Positions 47,649 to 56,377 of a stretch of 64,000 nucleotides of DNA are shown here, in pieces. The stretch spans positions 5,332,001 to 5,396,000 of the forward strand of contig NZ_CP163525.1 in assembly GCF_041080655.1 (NCBI RefSeq), written 5' to 3'. The translations under genes were made by a program, and so were the position numbers. The DNA comes from Streptomyces sp. CG4 (lineage in GTDB: Bacteria > Actinomycetota > Actinomycetes > Streptomycetales > Streptomycetaceae). Position 1 is the stretch's first letter; the number at the start of each line of letters is the position of its first letter. Below the pieces are notes generated by a model. That model had not been told where the DNA came from. It saw only the letters and a program-made list of their open reading frames with translations, and searched no databases.

Positions 47649-49055
47649 TCAGGCCACGCGGGGCCGGGTGCGGCCGCCGTGGCGGGCCGAGGCGAGCAGG
47701 CCCTTCAGGGTGGTCAGCCAGCCGACGGCCACGAACGCCGCGCCGATCAGCAGACCGACGGTCCCGTTGAGCGGCAGCACGATGCCGACGGCGCCGCCGA
47801 ACACCCACGCCATCTGCAGCAGCGTCTCCGAGCGGGCGAACGCCGAGGTGCGCACCAGCTCCGGCACGTCCCGCTGGATCAGCGCGTCCAGCGCCAGCTT
47901 GGCCAGCGCCTGGCCGAACCCGGCGACGGCGGCCAGACAGGCCACCAGAAACGCCCCGAAGAACACGGCGGCCACGATCGCCGTACCGAGCACCACCGCG
48001 ACGACGGTCACGATGATGATCTCCGGGGCGCGGGATCTCAGCCAGGCCCCCACGGCCGTGCCCAGCGCGTTGCCCACCCCGGCGGCGACGCCCACGATCC
48101 CGAGCGAGACCGCCGCGCTCTCCCCGGTCAGCGGATGCTCGCGCAGCAGGAAGGCCAGGAAGAAGATCAGGAAGCCGGACAGACAGCGCAGGGCGGCGTT
48201 GGCGCCGAGCGCGTGCGTGACGGCGGGCCCCACGGTCCGCAGCCCCGGCCGTTTCGCCGCCTGTTCCTTTCTGCGCGGCCCGTGCAGATGCTGCTCGTCG
48301 GCCGCGAGCAGCGCCACGTCCTCACCCCGCGCCGAGTCCACCTTGGGCGGCAGGGAGAACGACAGGAACGTTCCCCCGACGAAGATCACGAAGGCGCCGT
48401 ACAGCGGCCAGGGATCGCCGACTTTGTGCAGCCCCGCCGCGACCGGCGCGGCGACCCCCGTGGCCAGCAGCCCGGCCAGGGTGACCCGCGAGTTGGCCTT
48501 GACCAGCGAGAACCGGGGCGGCAGCAGCCGCGGTACGACGGCGCTGCGGACCACCCCGTACGCCTTCGAGGCGACCAGCACCCCCAGCGCGGCGGGATAC
48601 AGCTCCAGGCTGCCGCTCGCCACGGCGCCCGAGATCACCAGCGCGAGCAGCGCACGGGCCAGCATGGCCCCGGCCATCGCGGCGCGCCGCCCGTGCGGCA
48701 GCCGGTCCAGGAGGGGCCCGATGACCGGCGCGAGGACGGTGAAGGGCGCCATCGTGATGGCGAGGTACAGCGCGACCCGCCCGCGTGCCTCGGCGGTCGG
48801 CACCGAGAAGAACACCGTGGAGGCGAGCGCCACGGTGATCATGACATCGCCGGCGCCGTTCACCGCGTGCAGCTCGATCAGCTTGCCCAGCCCCGACTCG
48901 CCCGCACCATGCGCGTGCGTGGCCTTGCGGATGCCCCGGGCGGCCCCGGTGAGGGGAAAGTGCAGGGCACGCCCGACGGAGCGGACGGCGCCGCCGACCC
49001 GGCTCGCACCGCCACCCCGAACACGACGCCTGTCCGCGGTCGCCACGTGCTTCAT
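47649..49055 (-). CDS. MFS-type membrane protein
   Basis: 468 aa from the ATG at 49055. A basic N-terminus, then about 12 membrane segments (GDVMITVALASTVFFSV, LYLAITMAPFTVLAPVIGPLLDRLPHGRRAAMAGAMLARALLALVISG, AALRCLSGFLIFFLAFLLREHPL, PEIIIVTVVAVVLGTAIVAAVFFGAFLVACLAAVAGFGQALAKLALDALIQRDVPE). The loop DRLPHGRR is the MFS motif-A region. Substrate unknown. Its 3' end abuts the tandem array. Confidence 0.85.
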   Translation of the reverse strand: MKHVATADRRRVRGGGASRVGGAVRSVGRALHFPLTGAARGIRKATHAHGAGESGLGKLIELHAVNGAGDVMITVALASTVFFSVPTAEARGRVALYLAITMAPFTVLAPVIGPLLDRLPHGRRAAMAGAMLARALLALVISGAVASGSLELYPAALGVLVASKAYGVVRSAVVPRLLPPRFSLVKANSRVTLAGLLATGVAAPVAAGLHKVGDPWPLYGAFVIFVGGTFLSFSLPPKVDSARGEDVALLAADEQHLHGPRRKEQAAKRPGLRTVGPAVTHALGANAALRCLSGFLIFFLAFLLREHPLTGESAAVSLGIVGVAAGVGNALGTAVGAWLRSRAPEIIIVTVVAVVLGTAIVAAVFFGAFLVACLAAVAGFGQALAKLALDALIQRDVPELVRTSAFARSETLLQMAWVFGGAVGIVLPLNGTVGLLIGAAFVAVGWLTTLKGLLASARHGGRTRPRVA

Positions 49056-49312
49056 AGTGCCCCGAGAAGGGGGCGGATAGTGCGGTACGGCACGTACGTC
49101 ATGGGTGGGCGGGTGGGAGAGAATGCCGCGTAGCGGCGACGAATCTCGTTCGGTGTAGCGTGCGTATCTCAGCCATAACGCAGAATGGATGGCAGAGGTG
49201 CGCCCGAGCGCGCGGATGCCTGACGTCGATGCGGTCCCCCGGTCCGCTCCGTCGGCCAACCCGCCGGAGGCAGCCGCACTCGACGAGACGGCGTAGGAGA
49301 GAAGCGATACCT

Positions 49313-50239
49313 GTGAGCGCAGCGACAACGCGAAGCCGCACCCCCGACCGTCTGTGCGCCGAGGCGGTCGACCTCGCCCGTGGTGCCGCCGAGGAGGCCG
49401 CCGCGCCCGGCGTGGTCGGCGAGCATGCCGGCGTGCTGTCCGAGGGCGACCGCGTTGTGACGCACTTCTTCGAGTGCAAGGAGCCGGGCTACCGCGGCTG
49501 GCGCTGGGCGGTGACCGTGGCCCGCGCCTCCCGCGCCAAGATCGTCACGCTCGATGAGGTGGTCCTCCTCCCCGGCCCCGACGCCCTGCTCGCCCCCGAG
49601 TGGGTCCCGTGGAGCGAGCGGCTGCGCCCCGGCGACCTCGGCCCCGGCGATCTGCTCCCCACCGACCAGGAGGACCTGCGCCTGGAGCCCGGCTACAGCG
49701 GCGAGGAGGAGCCGCTGCCGACCTCGGCGGTCTCGCACGAGATGGCGGAACTGGCGGAGGCGGAGGACGCCGACGTCACCCCGGGCACCCCGGCCGTGCA
49801 GCCCGTGGTCCCCACCCGGGGCTCGATCGCCGCCGTCGCCGAGGAACTGGGCATGCGCCGCGCCCGCGTGCTCTCCCGCTACGGCCTCCATGTCGCGGCG
49901 GACCGCTGGGAGGAGTCGTACGGCCCCAAGACCGCGATGGCCCAGGCCGCCCCGGCGACCTGTCTGACCTGTGGCTTCCTGAGCCCCATCGGCGGCTCCC
50001 TCGGCCAGGCCTTCGGCGTCTGCGCCAACGAGTTCTCCCCGGCCGACGGCCGCGTGGTCTCCCTGGCCTACGGCTGCGGCGGCCACTCGGAGGCCGCGGT
50101 CATGCCGAAGCCCCCGCAGCCGGCCGCGCCGGTCATCGACGAGACGCGGGTCGACCCCTTCCCGCTCCGCCCGGCCCGCGACTCGGGCTCGGTCCCGGAG
50201 GCGGGCGACGAGGAGACGGCGGAACTGGGCCACTCCTGA
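49313..50239 (+). CDS. DUF3027 protein
   Basis: 308 aa from the GTG at 49313, with GGAGA upstream. Family segments: EHAGVLSEGDRVVTHFFECKEPGYRGWRWAVTVARASRAKIVTLDEVVLLPGPDALLAPEWVPWSERLRPGDLGPGDLLPT, and a later zinc-like CLTCGFLSPIGGSLGQAFGVCANEFSPADGRVVSLAYGCGGHSE. DUF3027 is conserved in actinobacteria and often next to cold-shock and helicase genes; its role is unknown. A 21-bp tandem array begins at its stop codon. Confidence 0.88.
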   Translation: MSAATTRSRTPDRLCAEAVDLARGAAEEAAAPGVVGEHAGVLSEGDRVVTHFFECKEPGYRGWRWAVTVARASRAKIVTLDEVVLLPGPDALLAPEWVPWSERLRPGDLGPGDLLPTDQEDLRLEPGYSGEEEPLPTSAVSHEMAELAEAEDADVTPGTPAVQPVVPTRGSIAAVAEELGMRRARVLSRYGLHVAADRWEESYGPKTAMAQAAPATCLTCGFLSPIGGSLGQAFGVCANEFSPADGRVVSLAYGCGGHSEAAVMPKPPQPAAPVIDETRVDPFPLRPARDSGSVPEAGDEETAELGHS

Positions 50240-50337
50240 GTGGAGCCGAGTCGCTCTTGAGCGGAGCCGAGTCGTTCCTGCGCGGAGCCGGTTTGCTCCT
50301 GAGTGAATCCTGACCGCTCCTGAGCGGAACGGGGCGA
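50233..50337. repeat. Five 21-bp tandem repeats overlapping the DUF3027 stop
   Basis: Units at 50233, 50254, 50275, 50296 and 50317 follow CTCCTGAGCGGAGCCGAGTCG with increasing divergence. The first unit contains the stop codon of the DUF3027 gene. Confidence 0.7.
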
Positions 50338-50584
50338 ATCCTGCACCCGGGCCAACGGCGGCCCCCAGGCCCGCAGTTGCCCGGTGGCGCCGGCCGAGCG
50401 GGTGAGGCGCCGTACCCGCCTCCACCCCCCTTCCGCTGACGGCCTCCGCCGCCCACCGCTGACCGGATGAAACGGGCTGCTCCATAAGGAGTGCCGCGCG
50501 CGTTCGTCTGCCACCGCGGGGTGTCCGCTCCTCGATCATCGCCGGGGCCGGCGCTGGGCCGGCCGCGAGGCGAGGAGTGGCCCG
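50338..50584. other. Intergenic region upstream of the lipase gene
   Basis: No gene seen. It should hold the lipase promoter; GAGGAGT just before 50585 is its ribosome site. Confidence 0.4.
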
Positions 50585-51622
50585 ATGGCGGATCAGCGTG
50601 TTTCCCGGAGCCTGAGCGTTTCCCAGAGCGTGGGCGTTTCCCCGAGACGGTCGAACCGGCGGGCCGCAAGATGGGCCGCGGCCTGTGCGGGGCTCGCGCT
50701 CGCGCTGGGCGTGGCACAGGGTACGGCGGCCGCGGCGACCACCCCCGACCCCCCGGCGCCGCGGGGGCAGCTCCTCGCTGGCCCCGCGGCGCTGATCGGG
50801 GGGCTCGTCCACCCGGACGACCCGCCGGCCGGGGCCAACGACTGGAGCTGCAAGCCCACGAAGGAGCATCCGCGCCCGGTCGTCCTGCTCCACGGAACCT
50901 TTGCCAACGCCTACGAGAACTGGGGCGTGATGTCCCCGTACCTGAAGCAGCTGGGCTACTGCGTCTTCGCCGCCGAGTACGGCGGGACGCCCGGCAACCC
51001 GGTCAAGGCCACCGCCCATGTCCCGGTGTCCGCCGGTGAGATCGCCGACTTCGTCGACCGCGTCCTGAAGTCCACCGGCGCCCACCAGGTCGACCTCGTC
51101 GGGCACTCCCAGGGCGGCGGTGTGACGCCCCGCTGGTACCTGCGGTTCGGGGGCGGTACGGATTCCGCGCACCCGGAGAAGAACAAGGTGCACAGCCTCA
51201 TCGGACTGGCACCGTCCAACCACGGCACGACCGCCTCCGGCCTCGGCACCCTCACCACGAAGCTGGGTCTCAACAAGCCCGTGTCGGCGGTCCTCGGTGA
51301 GGCGTACGAGGACCAGTTGGTCGGCTCCGAGGTGAACACGACGCTGGACAAGGACGGGGACACCCAGCCGGGGGTCGACTACACCGTCATCGCCACCAAG
51401 CTCGACGAGGTCGTCACCCCCTACACGCACCAGTTCCTGACCGCGGGCCCGAAGGCGACCGTCAAGAACATCACGATCCAGGACATCTGTCCCCGGGACC
51501 TCTCCGAACACGTCTCGCTCGCCTACGACTCCAACGCCGCCCAACTCGTCCGCAACGCCCTCGACCCGGCCCACGCCAAGCCGGTCGAGTGCACCGTCAC
51601 GCTGCCCGTGCTCGGCGGCTGA
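50585..51622 (+). CDS. Secreted lipase/esterase (alpha/beta hydrolase)
   Basis: 345 aa. A long signal peptide ends near AQGTAAAA-TTP. Mature enzyme: PVVLLHGTFANAYENWGVM (oxyanion region), nucleophile elbow VDLVGHSQGGGVTPRWYL (Ser), a disulfide-rich fold typical of Streptomyces extracellular lipases, and a C-terminal catalytic His in DLSEHVSLAYDSNAAQLVRNALDPA. It hydrolyses acyl esters outside the cell. ATG at 50585 with GAGGAG upstream. Confidence 0.9.
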   Translation: MADQRVSRSLSVSQSVGVSPRRSNRRAARWAAACAGLALALGVAQGTAAAATTPDPPAPRGQLLAGPAALIGGLVHPDDPPAGANDWSCKPTKEHPRPVVLLHGTFANAYENWGVMSPYLKQLGYCVFAAEYGGTPGNPVKATAHVPVSAGEIADFVDRVLKSTGAHQVDLVGHSQGGGVTPRWYLRFGGGTDSAHPEKNKVHSLIGLAPSNHGTTASGLGTLTTKLGLNKPVSAVLGEAYEDQLVGSEVNTTLDKDGDTQPGVDYTVIATKLDEVVTPYTHQFLTAGPKATVKNITIQDICPRDLSEHVSLAYDSNAAQLVRNALDPAHAKPVECTVTLPVLGG

Positions 51623-51628
51623 AGCGAG

Positions 51629-52042
51629 TCACTCTCGTGAGTGAGTTTCCTGTGTGACACGCACCTCGGCCCACACCGTCTTGCGCGGTGGCAACCCCGG
51701 CGCCACTCCCCACTTGTCGGCCAGCGCCTCCACGAGGAGGAGGCCCCGGCCGGAGTCGGCGTCGGGGGCGGGGTGCGTGGTCAGAGGGAGGCGGTCACCG
51801 CGCGTGTCCGCCACCTCGATACGGAGGGTGTCGGCGACGGCGTACAGCGTCAGCCGGAAGTCCCGGCCTGTGACCCGGCCATGCGTGGCGGCGTTGGCGG
51901 CGAGTTCCGCGACGATCAGTTCCGCCGGGTCCAACGGGATTCCCCAGGAGCGGAGTTGTTCCGCGGCGAGCAGCCGGGCGAGGCGGGCGCCGCGCGGGGT
52001 GGCGGACAGCTGGGCGGTGAAGTGGGGGATGGGGGTGGAGAT
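51629..52042 (-). CDS. RsbW-like ATP-binding (GHKL) regulatory kinase, start damaged or non-canonical
   Basis: About 137 aa. The HATPase fold has the N box (IVAELAANAATHGRV) and G boxes (VADTRGD, GRGLLLVEALADKWG). In Streptomyces these small proteins serve as anti-sigma or accessory kinases. Homology extends upstream of the first acceptable start (a TTG at 51934) through HFTAQLSATPRGARLARLLAAEQLRSWGIPLDP. The natural start position is ATC (52042-52040) behind GGAGG, or has been lost with the DNA upstream, where pseudogene remnants begin. It is convergent with the lipase (6 bp between stops). Confidence 0.75.
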   Translation of the reverse strand: MSTPIPHFTAQLSATPRGARLARLLAAEQLRSWGIPLDPAELIVAELAANAATHGRVTGRDFRLTLYAVADTLRIEVADTRGDRLPLTTHPAPDADSGRGLLLVEALADKWGVAPGLPPRKTVWAEVRVTQETHSRE

Positions 52043-52050
52043 TTGCCTCC

Positions 52051-52600
52051 TTCGGTCCGGGCTACCCGGCGCTGCAGAAGAGGGTGACGGGCAAGCCGTA
52101 CGCCAGCCCGCTGACCAGGACCCGGGAGTTCGTCCAGGCGGTGCGCGGCCTGGTGCGCGGCGAGTCGGTCGAGCAGCCCGAGGCCGAGTACTTCCCGATC
52201 ACCGCCGGGCTGCCCGCGGTCCCGTGCCCGCCGATCCGTATCGGTATCGGCGTGCTGCGTCCGAAGATGGCGCGCCTGGCCGGGGAGATCGCCGACGAGG
52301 CCGTGATGTGGATGTGTCCCCCGGACTATCTGCACGACGTTCTCGTCCCGGCCGTCAAGGACGGACTTGCGGGCTCCACATGTCCGCCGCGCACTACCAG
52401 GACGCGCTGCGGCACGCGGGACACACCGTCACCGGCAGCGAGGACGACGTACAGAAGATCACGGACGCCGGCCTCTTCCTGTACGGCACACCACGTGACA
52501 TCCACGACGGGATCGCCCGGTTCGCCGCAGCCGGCGTCGATGAAGTGGTGCTGAACATGGTCGGCGCCGACGGCATCCGCAAGACCGCAGCCGACCTGGA
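52051..52600 (+). pseudogene. Decayed LLM-class F420/flavin-dependent oxidoreductase
   Basis: Two protein-like stretches lie in different frames. 52051-52375 reads FGPGYPALQKRVTGKPYASPLTRTREFVQAVRGLVRG...PIRIGIGVLRPKMARLAGEIADEAVMWMCPPDYLHDVLVPAVKDG. 52382-52600 reads HMSAAHYQDALRHAGHTV...ITDAGLFLYGTPRDIHDGIARFAAAGVDEVVLNMVG. Together they match the middle and end of luciferase-like monooxygenases. The N-terminal third is missing, and a frameshift with internal deletion lies near 52375. Confidence 0.75.
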
Positions 52601-52991
52601 CCTTCAGCGTCGCACCCGGCAAAGTGACCGGCTTCCTCGGGCCGAACGGCGCGGGCAAGTCCACCACCATGCGCATGATCCTCGGCCTGGACCAGCCCAC
52701 CTCGGGCACCGCCCTGGTCAACGGCGTGCCCTACCGGCAGATCGAGCGCCCCTCGTCCAGGTCGGAGCGCTGCTGGACGCCAAGGCCGTACACGGCAAGC
52801 GCAGCGCCGAAGGCCATCTGAGAGCCCTCGCCACCAGCAACGGCCTGCCCGCGGCACGCGTCGGCGAGGTACTGGAGACGGTGGGGCTGACCAGCGTCGC
52901 GAAGAAGGGGGCCAAGGGCTTCTCCCTGGGCATGGGACAACGCCTCGGCATAGCCGCTGCCCTGCTGGGCTCGCCGGCTACACCGACCTAG
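52601..52991 (+). pseudogene. Decayed ABC transporter ATP-binding protein
   Basis: The fragment FSVAPGKVTGFLGPNGAGKSTTMRMILGLDQPTSGTALVNG has an intact Walker A (GPNGAGKST). A one-base loss near 52750 shifts the frame; the next stretch LVQVGALLDAKAVHGKRSAEGHLRALATSNGLPAARV...LGMGQRLGIAAALLG then ends before Walker B. The first residues are lost where it joins the oxidoreductase remnant. It is not functional. Confidence 0.8.
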
Positions 52992-53060
52992 AACGCCGCG
53001 GACGGCACCACCGGCCGTCGGCGCTGTACCTTCGACCTCACGTCGACGAGGAGAGTGAAC

Positions 53061-56000
53061 GTGAGCAAGTTCGTGCGGCCGGCGGCCGAGGGCGCCGACC
53101 CCTTCGGCACGGCCCGTCTGCGCCGTGGCGTGCTCGACGCCTGGGCCACCAGCGCCGCCCGGTTCCGTGAGGACGCCAACGCCGAGGAGGACCTGGTCCT
53201 CGGCGGCTACCGGGACCGGCTCGTCGTCGAGCTGGCCCAGAACGCCGCCGACGCCGCCGCGCGGGCCCGGGTGCCGGGGCGGCTGCGGCTCACCCTTCGC
53301 GACGGCGTGCTCGTGGCGGCCAACACCGGTGCCCCGCTGGACGCGACCGGAGTCGAGTCACTGTCCACGCTGCGGGCCTCCGCCAAGCGGGACGCCGAGG
53401 TCACCCAGGGTGCCGTCGGGCGGTTCGGGGTCGGGTTCGCCGCCGTGCTCGCGGTGACCGACGAACCCGCGATCGTGGGGCGGCACGGAGGCGTGCGCTG
53501 GTCCCTCGCCGAGGCGCGGGAGCTGGCCGCCGACGTCGCCCGGCACAGCCCGGGGCTGGGGGACGAGGTCCGGCGCCGGGACGGGCATGTGCCGCTGCTC
53601 CGGCTGCCGTTCGCCGCCGAGGGCACCGCTCCCGACCCGTACGACACCGCCGTGATCCTGCCCCTGCGGGACACGGCCGCCGCCGATCTCGCCGAGCGGC
53701 TGCTGCACGCCGTCGACGACGCGCTGCTCCTCGCCCTGCCGGGGCTGGAGGAGGTCGTCGTGGAGGCCGGCGACGGGGCGCCGCGCACCCTGCGCCGGCG
53801 CGGCGAGGGCGCGATCACCGTCGTGGAGGACTCGCGGGAGGGGACCACGCGCTGGCGTACCGTCGCCGCGCACGGGCCGCTCACCCCCGACCTGCTCGCC
53901 GACCGGCCCGTGGAGGAGCGGCTGCGGCCCCACTGGTCGGTGACCTGGGCCGTACCCGAGGACGAGGACGGGCGTCCGGCCCGCCCGCGGACGACCGCCG
54001 TCGTGCACGCGCCCACCCCGAGCGACGAGCCCCTCGGCGTGCCCGCTCTGCTCATCGCCTCCTTCCCCCTCGACACCACCCGCCGGCACACGGCCCCCGG
54101 CCCGCTCACCGACTTCCTGGTGCAGCGCGCGGCCGATGCCTACGCCGAGCTGCTCGCCGGCTGGCGGCCGGTGACGGAGGGAATCATCGACCTCGTGCCC
54201 GGGCCGCTCGGCAAGGGCGAGCTGGACGGGGCGCTGCGCCAGGCCGTGCTGGCGCGGCTGCCGCGAACCGCCTTCCTGCCGCCCGCCGTTCAGGGGCCGG
54301 GCGGCGAGGACGAGCTGCCGGAGGCCCTCCGGCCCCGGGACGCCGAGGTGGTGGAAGGCGCCGGCGCGGACACCGTACGGGTGCTCGCCGAGGTCCTGCC
54401 CACGCTGCTGCCCGCCGGTCTTGAGCGGCGGGCCGAGCTGCGCACCCTCGGGGTCGCCCGGCTGCCGCTCGCCGACGCCGTCGACCGGCTCGCCGGGCTG
54501 GAGAAGGACCCCGAGTGGTGGTGGCGGCTCTACGACAGCCTCGCCGGGATCGACCCCGACCGGCTCTCGGGCCTGCCGGTGCCGCTCGCTGGGGGCACCT
54601 CCCAGGCTTTCGGCACTGGGGGAGGGAGGACGACCATCGGGCCCCGGCAGGTGCTGCTGCCCACCCCGGACGCCGCCCGCATCGACGCCGACGTGCTCGG
54701 GCGGCTCGGGCTGAAGGTCGCCCACGCGGACGCCGCGCATCCCCTGCTGGAGAAGCTGGGCGCGCTGCCCGCCACCCCGCGCGCGGTGCTCACCACCCCG
54801 CAGGTGCGGGCCGCCGTCGCCGCCTCGCTGGACGACGAGGGGATCGGCTGGGAGGAGGACGCCCCGGACGCCGAGGAACTCGCCGACACCGTCCTCGGGC
54901 TGGTACGGGACGCGGGCCTCGAACCCGGTGAGGAGCCCTGGCTGGGCGCCCTCGCCCTGCCCGACGAGGACGGCGAACTCGCCCCGGCGGGCGAGCTGGT
55001 GCTCCCCGGCAGCCCCTTCACCCGGGTGATCCGCGAGGACGAACTGGCCGCCGTGGACCACGACCTGGCCGAGAAGTGGGGCGAGCAGCCGCTGGCCGCC
55101 TGTGGCGTGCTCGCGAACTTCGCGCTCGTCCGCGCCACCGACGTCGTCCTCGACCCGGACGAACTGGAGCCCCGGGAGGGCGACTTCGCCGAGCCCGACG
55201 ACGCCGGCCTGCTCGACGCCGTCGACGTGTGGAGCGAGGACCTCCTCGACCGCTTCCCGGACAGCCCGGTGCCGCCGGTCGCCACCGAGCTGGTCGCCGT
55301 ACGCGATCTGGACCTGGTGGACGACGCGCACTGGCCCGAGGCGCTCGCGCTGCTCGCCCAGCCGCCGCTGCGGGACGCCCTCACCCAGCCCGTGCGGATC
55401 CTGCTGCCCGACGGCACCCACGAGGTCGTACGGCCGTACACCGCCTGGTGGCTGCGCGGGCACCCGGTGCTCGACGGGCGCCGGCCCGCCGGCCTCCTCG
55501 CGGCCGGCGGCGACCCGCTGCTGCACGGGCTGTACGACGAGGCCGACGCCACCGGCTTCGAGGACGAGCAGGTGCTGCGCGCCCTGGGCGTACGGACCTC
55601 CGTGGCCGCCCTGCTGGACGAGCCCGGCGGCGCTGCCGAGCTGCTGGACCGGCTGGCCGACCCCGAGCGGCCGGTCACCCCGGCCCAACTCCACGGACTC
55701 TACGGGGCGTTGGCCGAGCTGGATCCCGAGCAGGTGACCCTGCCGGACGAGCTGCGGGCCGTGGTCGACGGGCAGGTGGCGGTCGTCGACGCGGGCGAGG
55801 CCGTCGTGGTCGACTCGCCGGACCTGCTGCCCTTCACCTCGGGCGTGCCGCTGCTGCCGGTCCGGCCGGCCCGCGCGGCCGAGCTGGCGGAGCTGTTCCA
55901 GGTGCGGCGCCTCAGCGAGTCCGTCACCGGCGAGGTGCACTCCGAGGGGGCCGTGCACGACGTACCGGAGCCGGTGCGGGTGCTGCTCGGGCCGCGCACG

Positions 56001-56219
56001 CCGGAGACCTACGTCGAGCACGAGGAACTGCTCGTGGACGGCGTGGAGATCGACTGGCGGCTCACCGACGACGGCGTCCTGCACGCGGCCACTCTGGAGG
56101 GCGTCGCCGCCGGCCTCGCCTGGGCGGCGGGCCAGTGGCCGCGCCGCTTCGAGGTGGCGGCCCTGCTGGAGGACCCGTCCCGCACGGCGGAACTGGCCCG
56201 GGACCGCTGGTTCGACTGA
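53061..56219 (+). CDS. Large sacsin-like GHKL ATPase-domain protein
   Basis: 1052 aa from the GTG at 53061, with GAGGAG 7 nt upstream. The N-terminal 200 residues have a GHKL/sacsin-type ATP site: RLVVELAQNAADAAARA (N box), VAANTGAPLD and QGAVGRFGVGFAAVLAV (G box). The rest has no recognised domain. Proteins of this type are conserved in actinobacteria with no assigned role. Residues about 510-522 (GGTSQAFGTGGGR) are encoded by an inserted palindromic repeat. A strong terminator follows. Confidence 0.8.
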   Translation: MSKFVRPAAEGADPFGTARLRRGVLDAWATSAARFREDANAEEDLVLGGYRDRLVVELAQNAADAAARARVPGRLRLTLRDGVLVAANTGAPLDATGVESLSTLRASAKRDAEVTQGAVGRFGVGFAAVLAVTDEPAIVGRHGGVRWSLAEARELAADVARHSPGLGDEVRRRDGHVPLLRLPFAAEGTAPDPYDTAVILPLRDTAAADLAERLLHAVDDALLLALPGLEEVVVEAGDGAPRTLRRRGEGAITVVEDSREGTTRWRTVAAHGPLTPDLLADRPVEERLRPHWSVTWAVPEDEDGRPARPRTTAVVHAPTPSDEPLGVPALLIASFPLDTTRRHTAPGPLTDFLVQRAADAYAELLAGWRPVTEGIIDLVPGPLGKGELDGALRQAVLARLPRTAFLPPAVQGPGGEDELPEALRPRDAEVVEGAGADTVRVLAEVLPTLLPAGLERRAELRTLGVARLPLADAVDRLAGLEKDPEWWWRLYDSLAGIDPDRLSGLPVPLAGGTSQAFGTGGGRTTIGPRQVLLPTPDAARIDADVLGRLGLKVAHADAAHPLLEKLGALPATPRAVLTTPQVRAAVAASLDDEGIGWEEDAPDAEELADTVLGLVRDAGLEPGEEPWLGALALPDEDGELAPAGELVLPGSPFTRVIREDELAAVDHDLAEKWGEQPLAACGVLANFALVRATDVVLDPDELEPREGDFAEPDDAGLLDAVDVWSEDLLDRFPDSPVPPVATELVAVRDLDLVDDAHWPEALALLAQPPLRDALTQPVRILLPDGTHEVVRPYTAWWLRGHPVLDGRRPAGLLAAGGDPLLHGLYDEADATGFEDEQVLRALGVRTSVAALLDEPGGAAELLDRLADPERPVTPAQLHGLYGALAELDPEQVTLPDELRAVVDGQVAVVDAGEAVVVDSPDLLPFTSGVPLLPVRPARAAELAELFQVRRLSESVTGEVHSEGAVHDVPEPVRVLLGPRTPETYVEHEELLVDGVEIDWRLTDDGVLHAATLEGVAAGLAWAAGQWPRRFEVAALLEDPSRTAELARDRWFD
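54588..54626 (+). repeat. Palindromic repeat inserted in frame in the sacsin-like gene
   Basis: 39 bp starting GCTGGGGGCACCTCCCAG and ending ACTGGGGGAGGG. The length is divisible by three and adds about 13 Gly/Ser/Thr-rich residues. It has the same plan as the unit at 41531-41580 and as a short repeat widely seen in Streptomyces genomes. Confidence 0.7.
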
Positions 56220-56227
56220 CGGCAGGA

Positions 56228-56266
56228 GGCGGGCATTGCCTGCGCCATGAACAGGCAATGCCCGCC
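56228..56266. terminator. 15-bp perfect inverted repeat terminator
   Basis: GGCGGGCATTGCCTG at 56228-56242 pairs exactly with CAGGCAATGCCCGCC at 56252-56266 (9-nt loop), 9 bp after the sacsin-like gene stop. Confidence 0.9.
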
Positions 56267-56377
56267 CCAAATGTGGCCGACAATCGCTCTTGCCGTACAA
56301 CCCACTGCGGGGGTCGCGGATCTGATCGCGCGAGTCGACCGACTCCACGATCACTTCTCCCTCCAGGGGAAACGCAC

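Noticed and set aside
53358..56354. 998-codon reverse-strand frame opposite the sacsin-like gene
   Set aside because: High-GC codon bias on the plus strand keeps the antisense frame open; the product is Gly/Arg/Val low complexity without domains.
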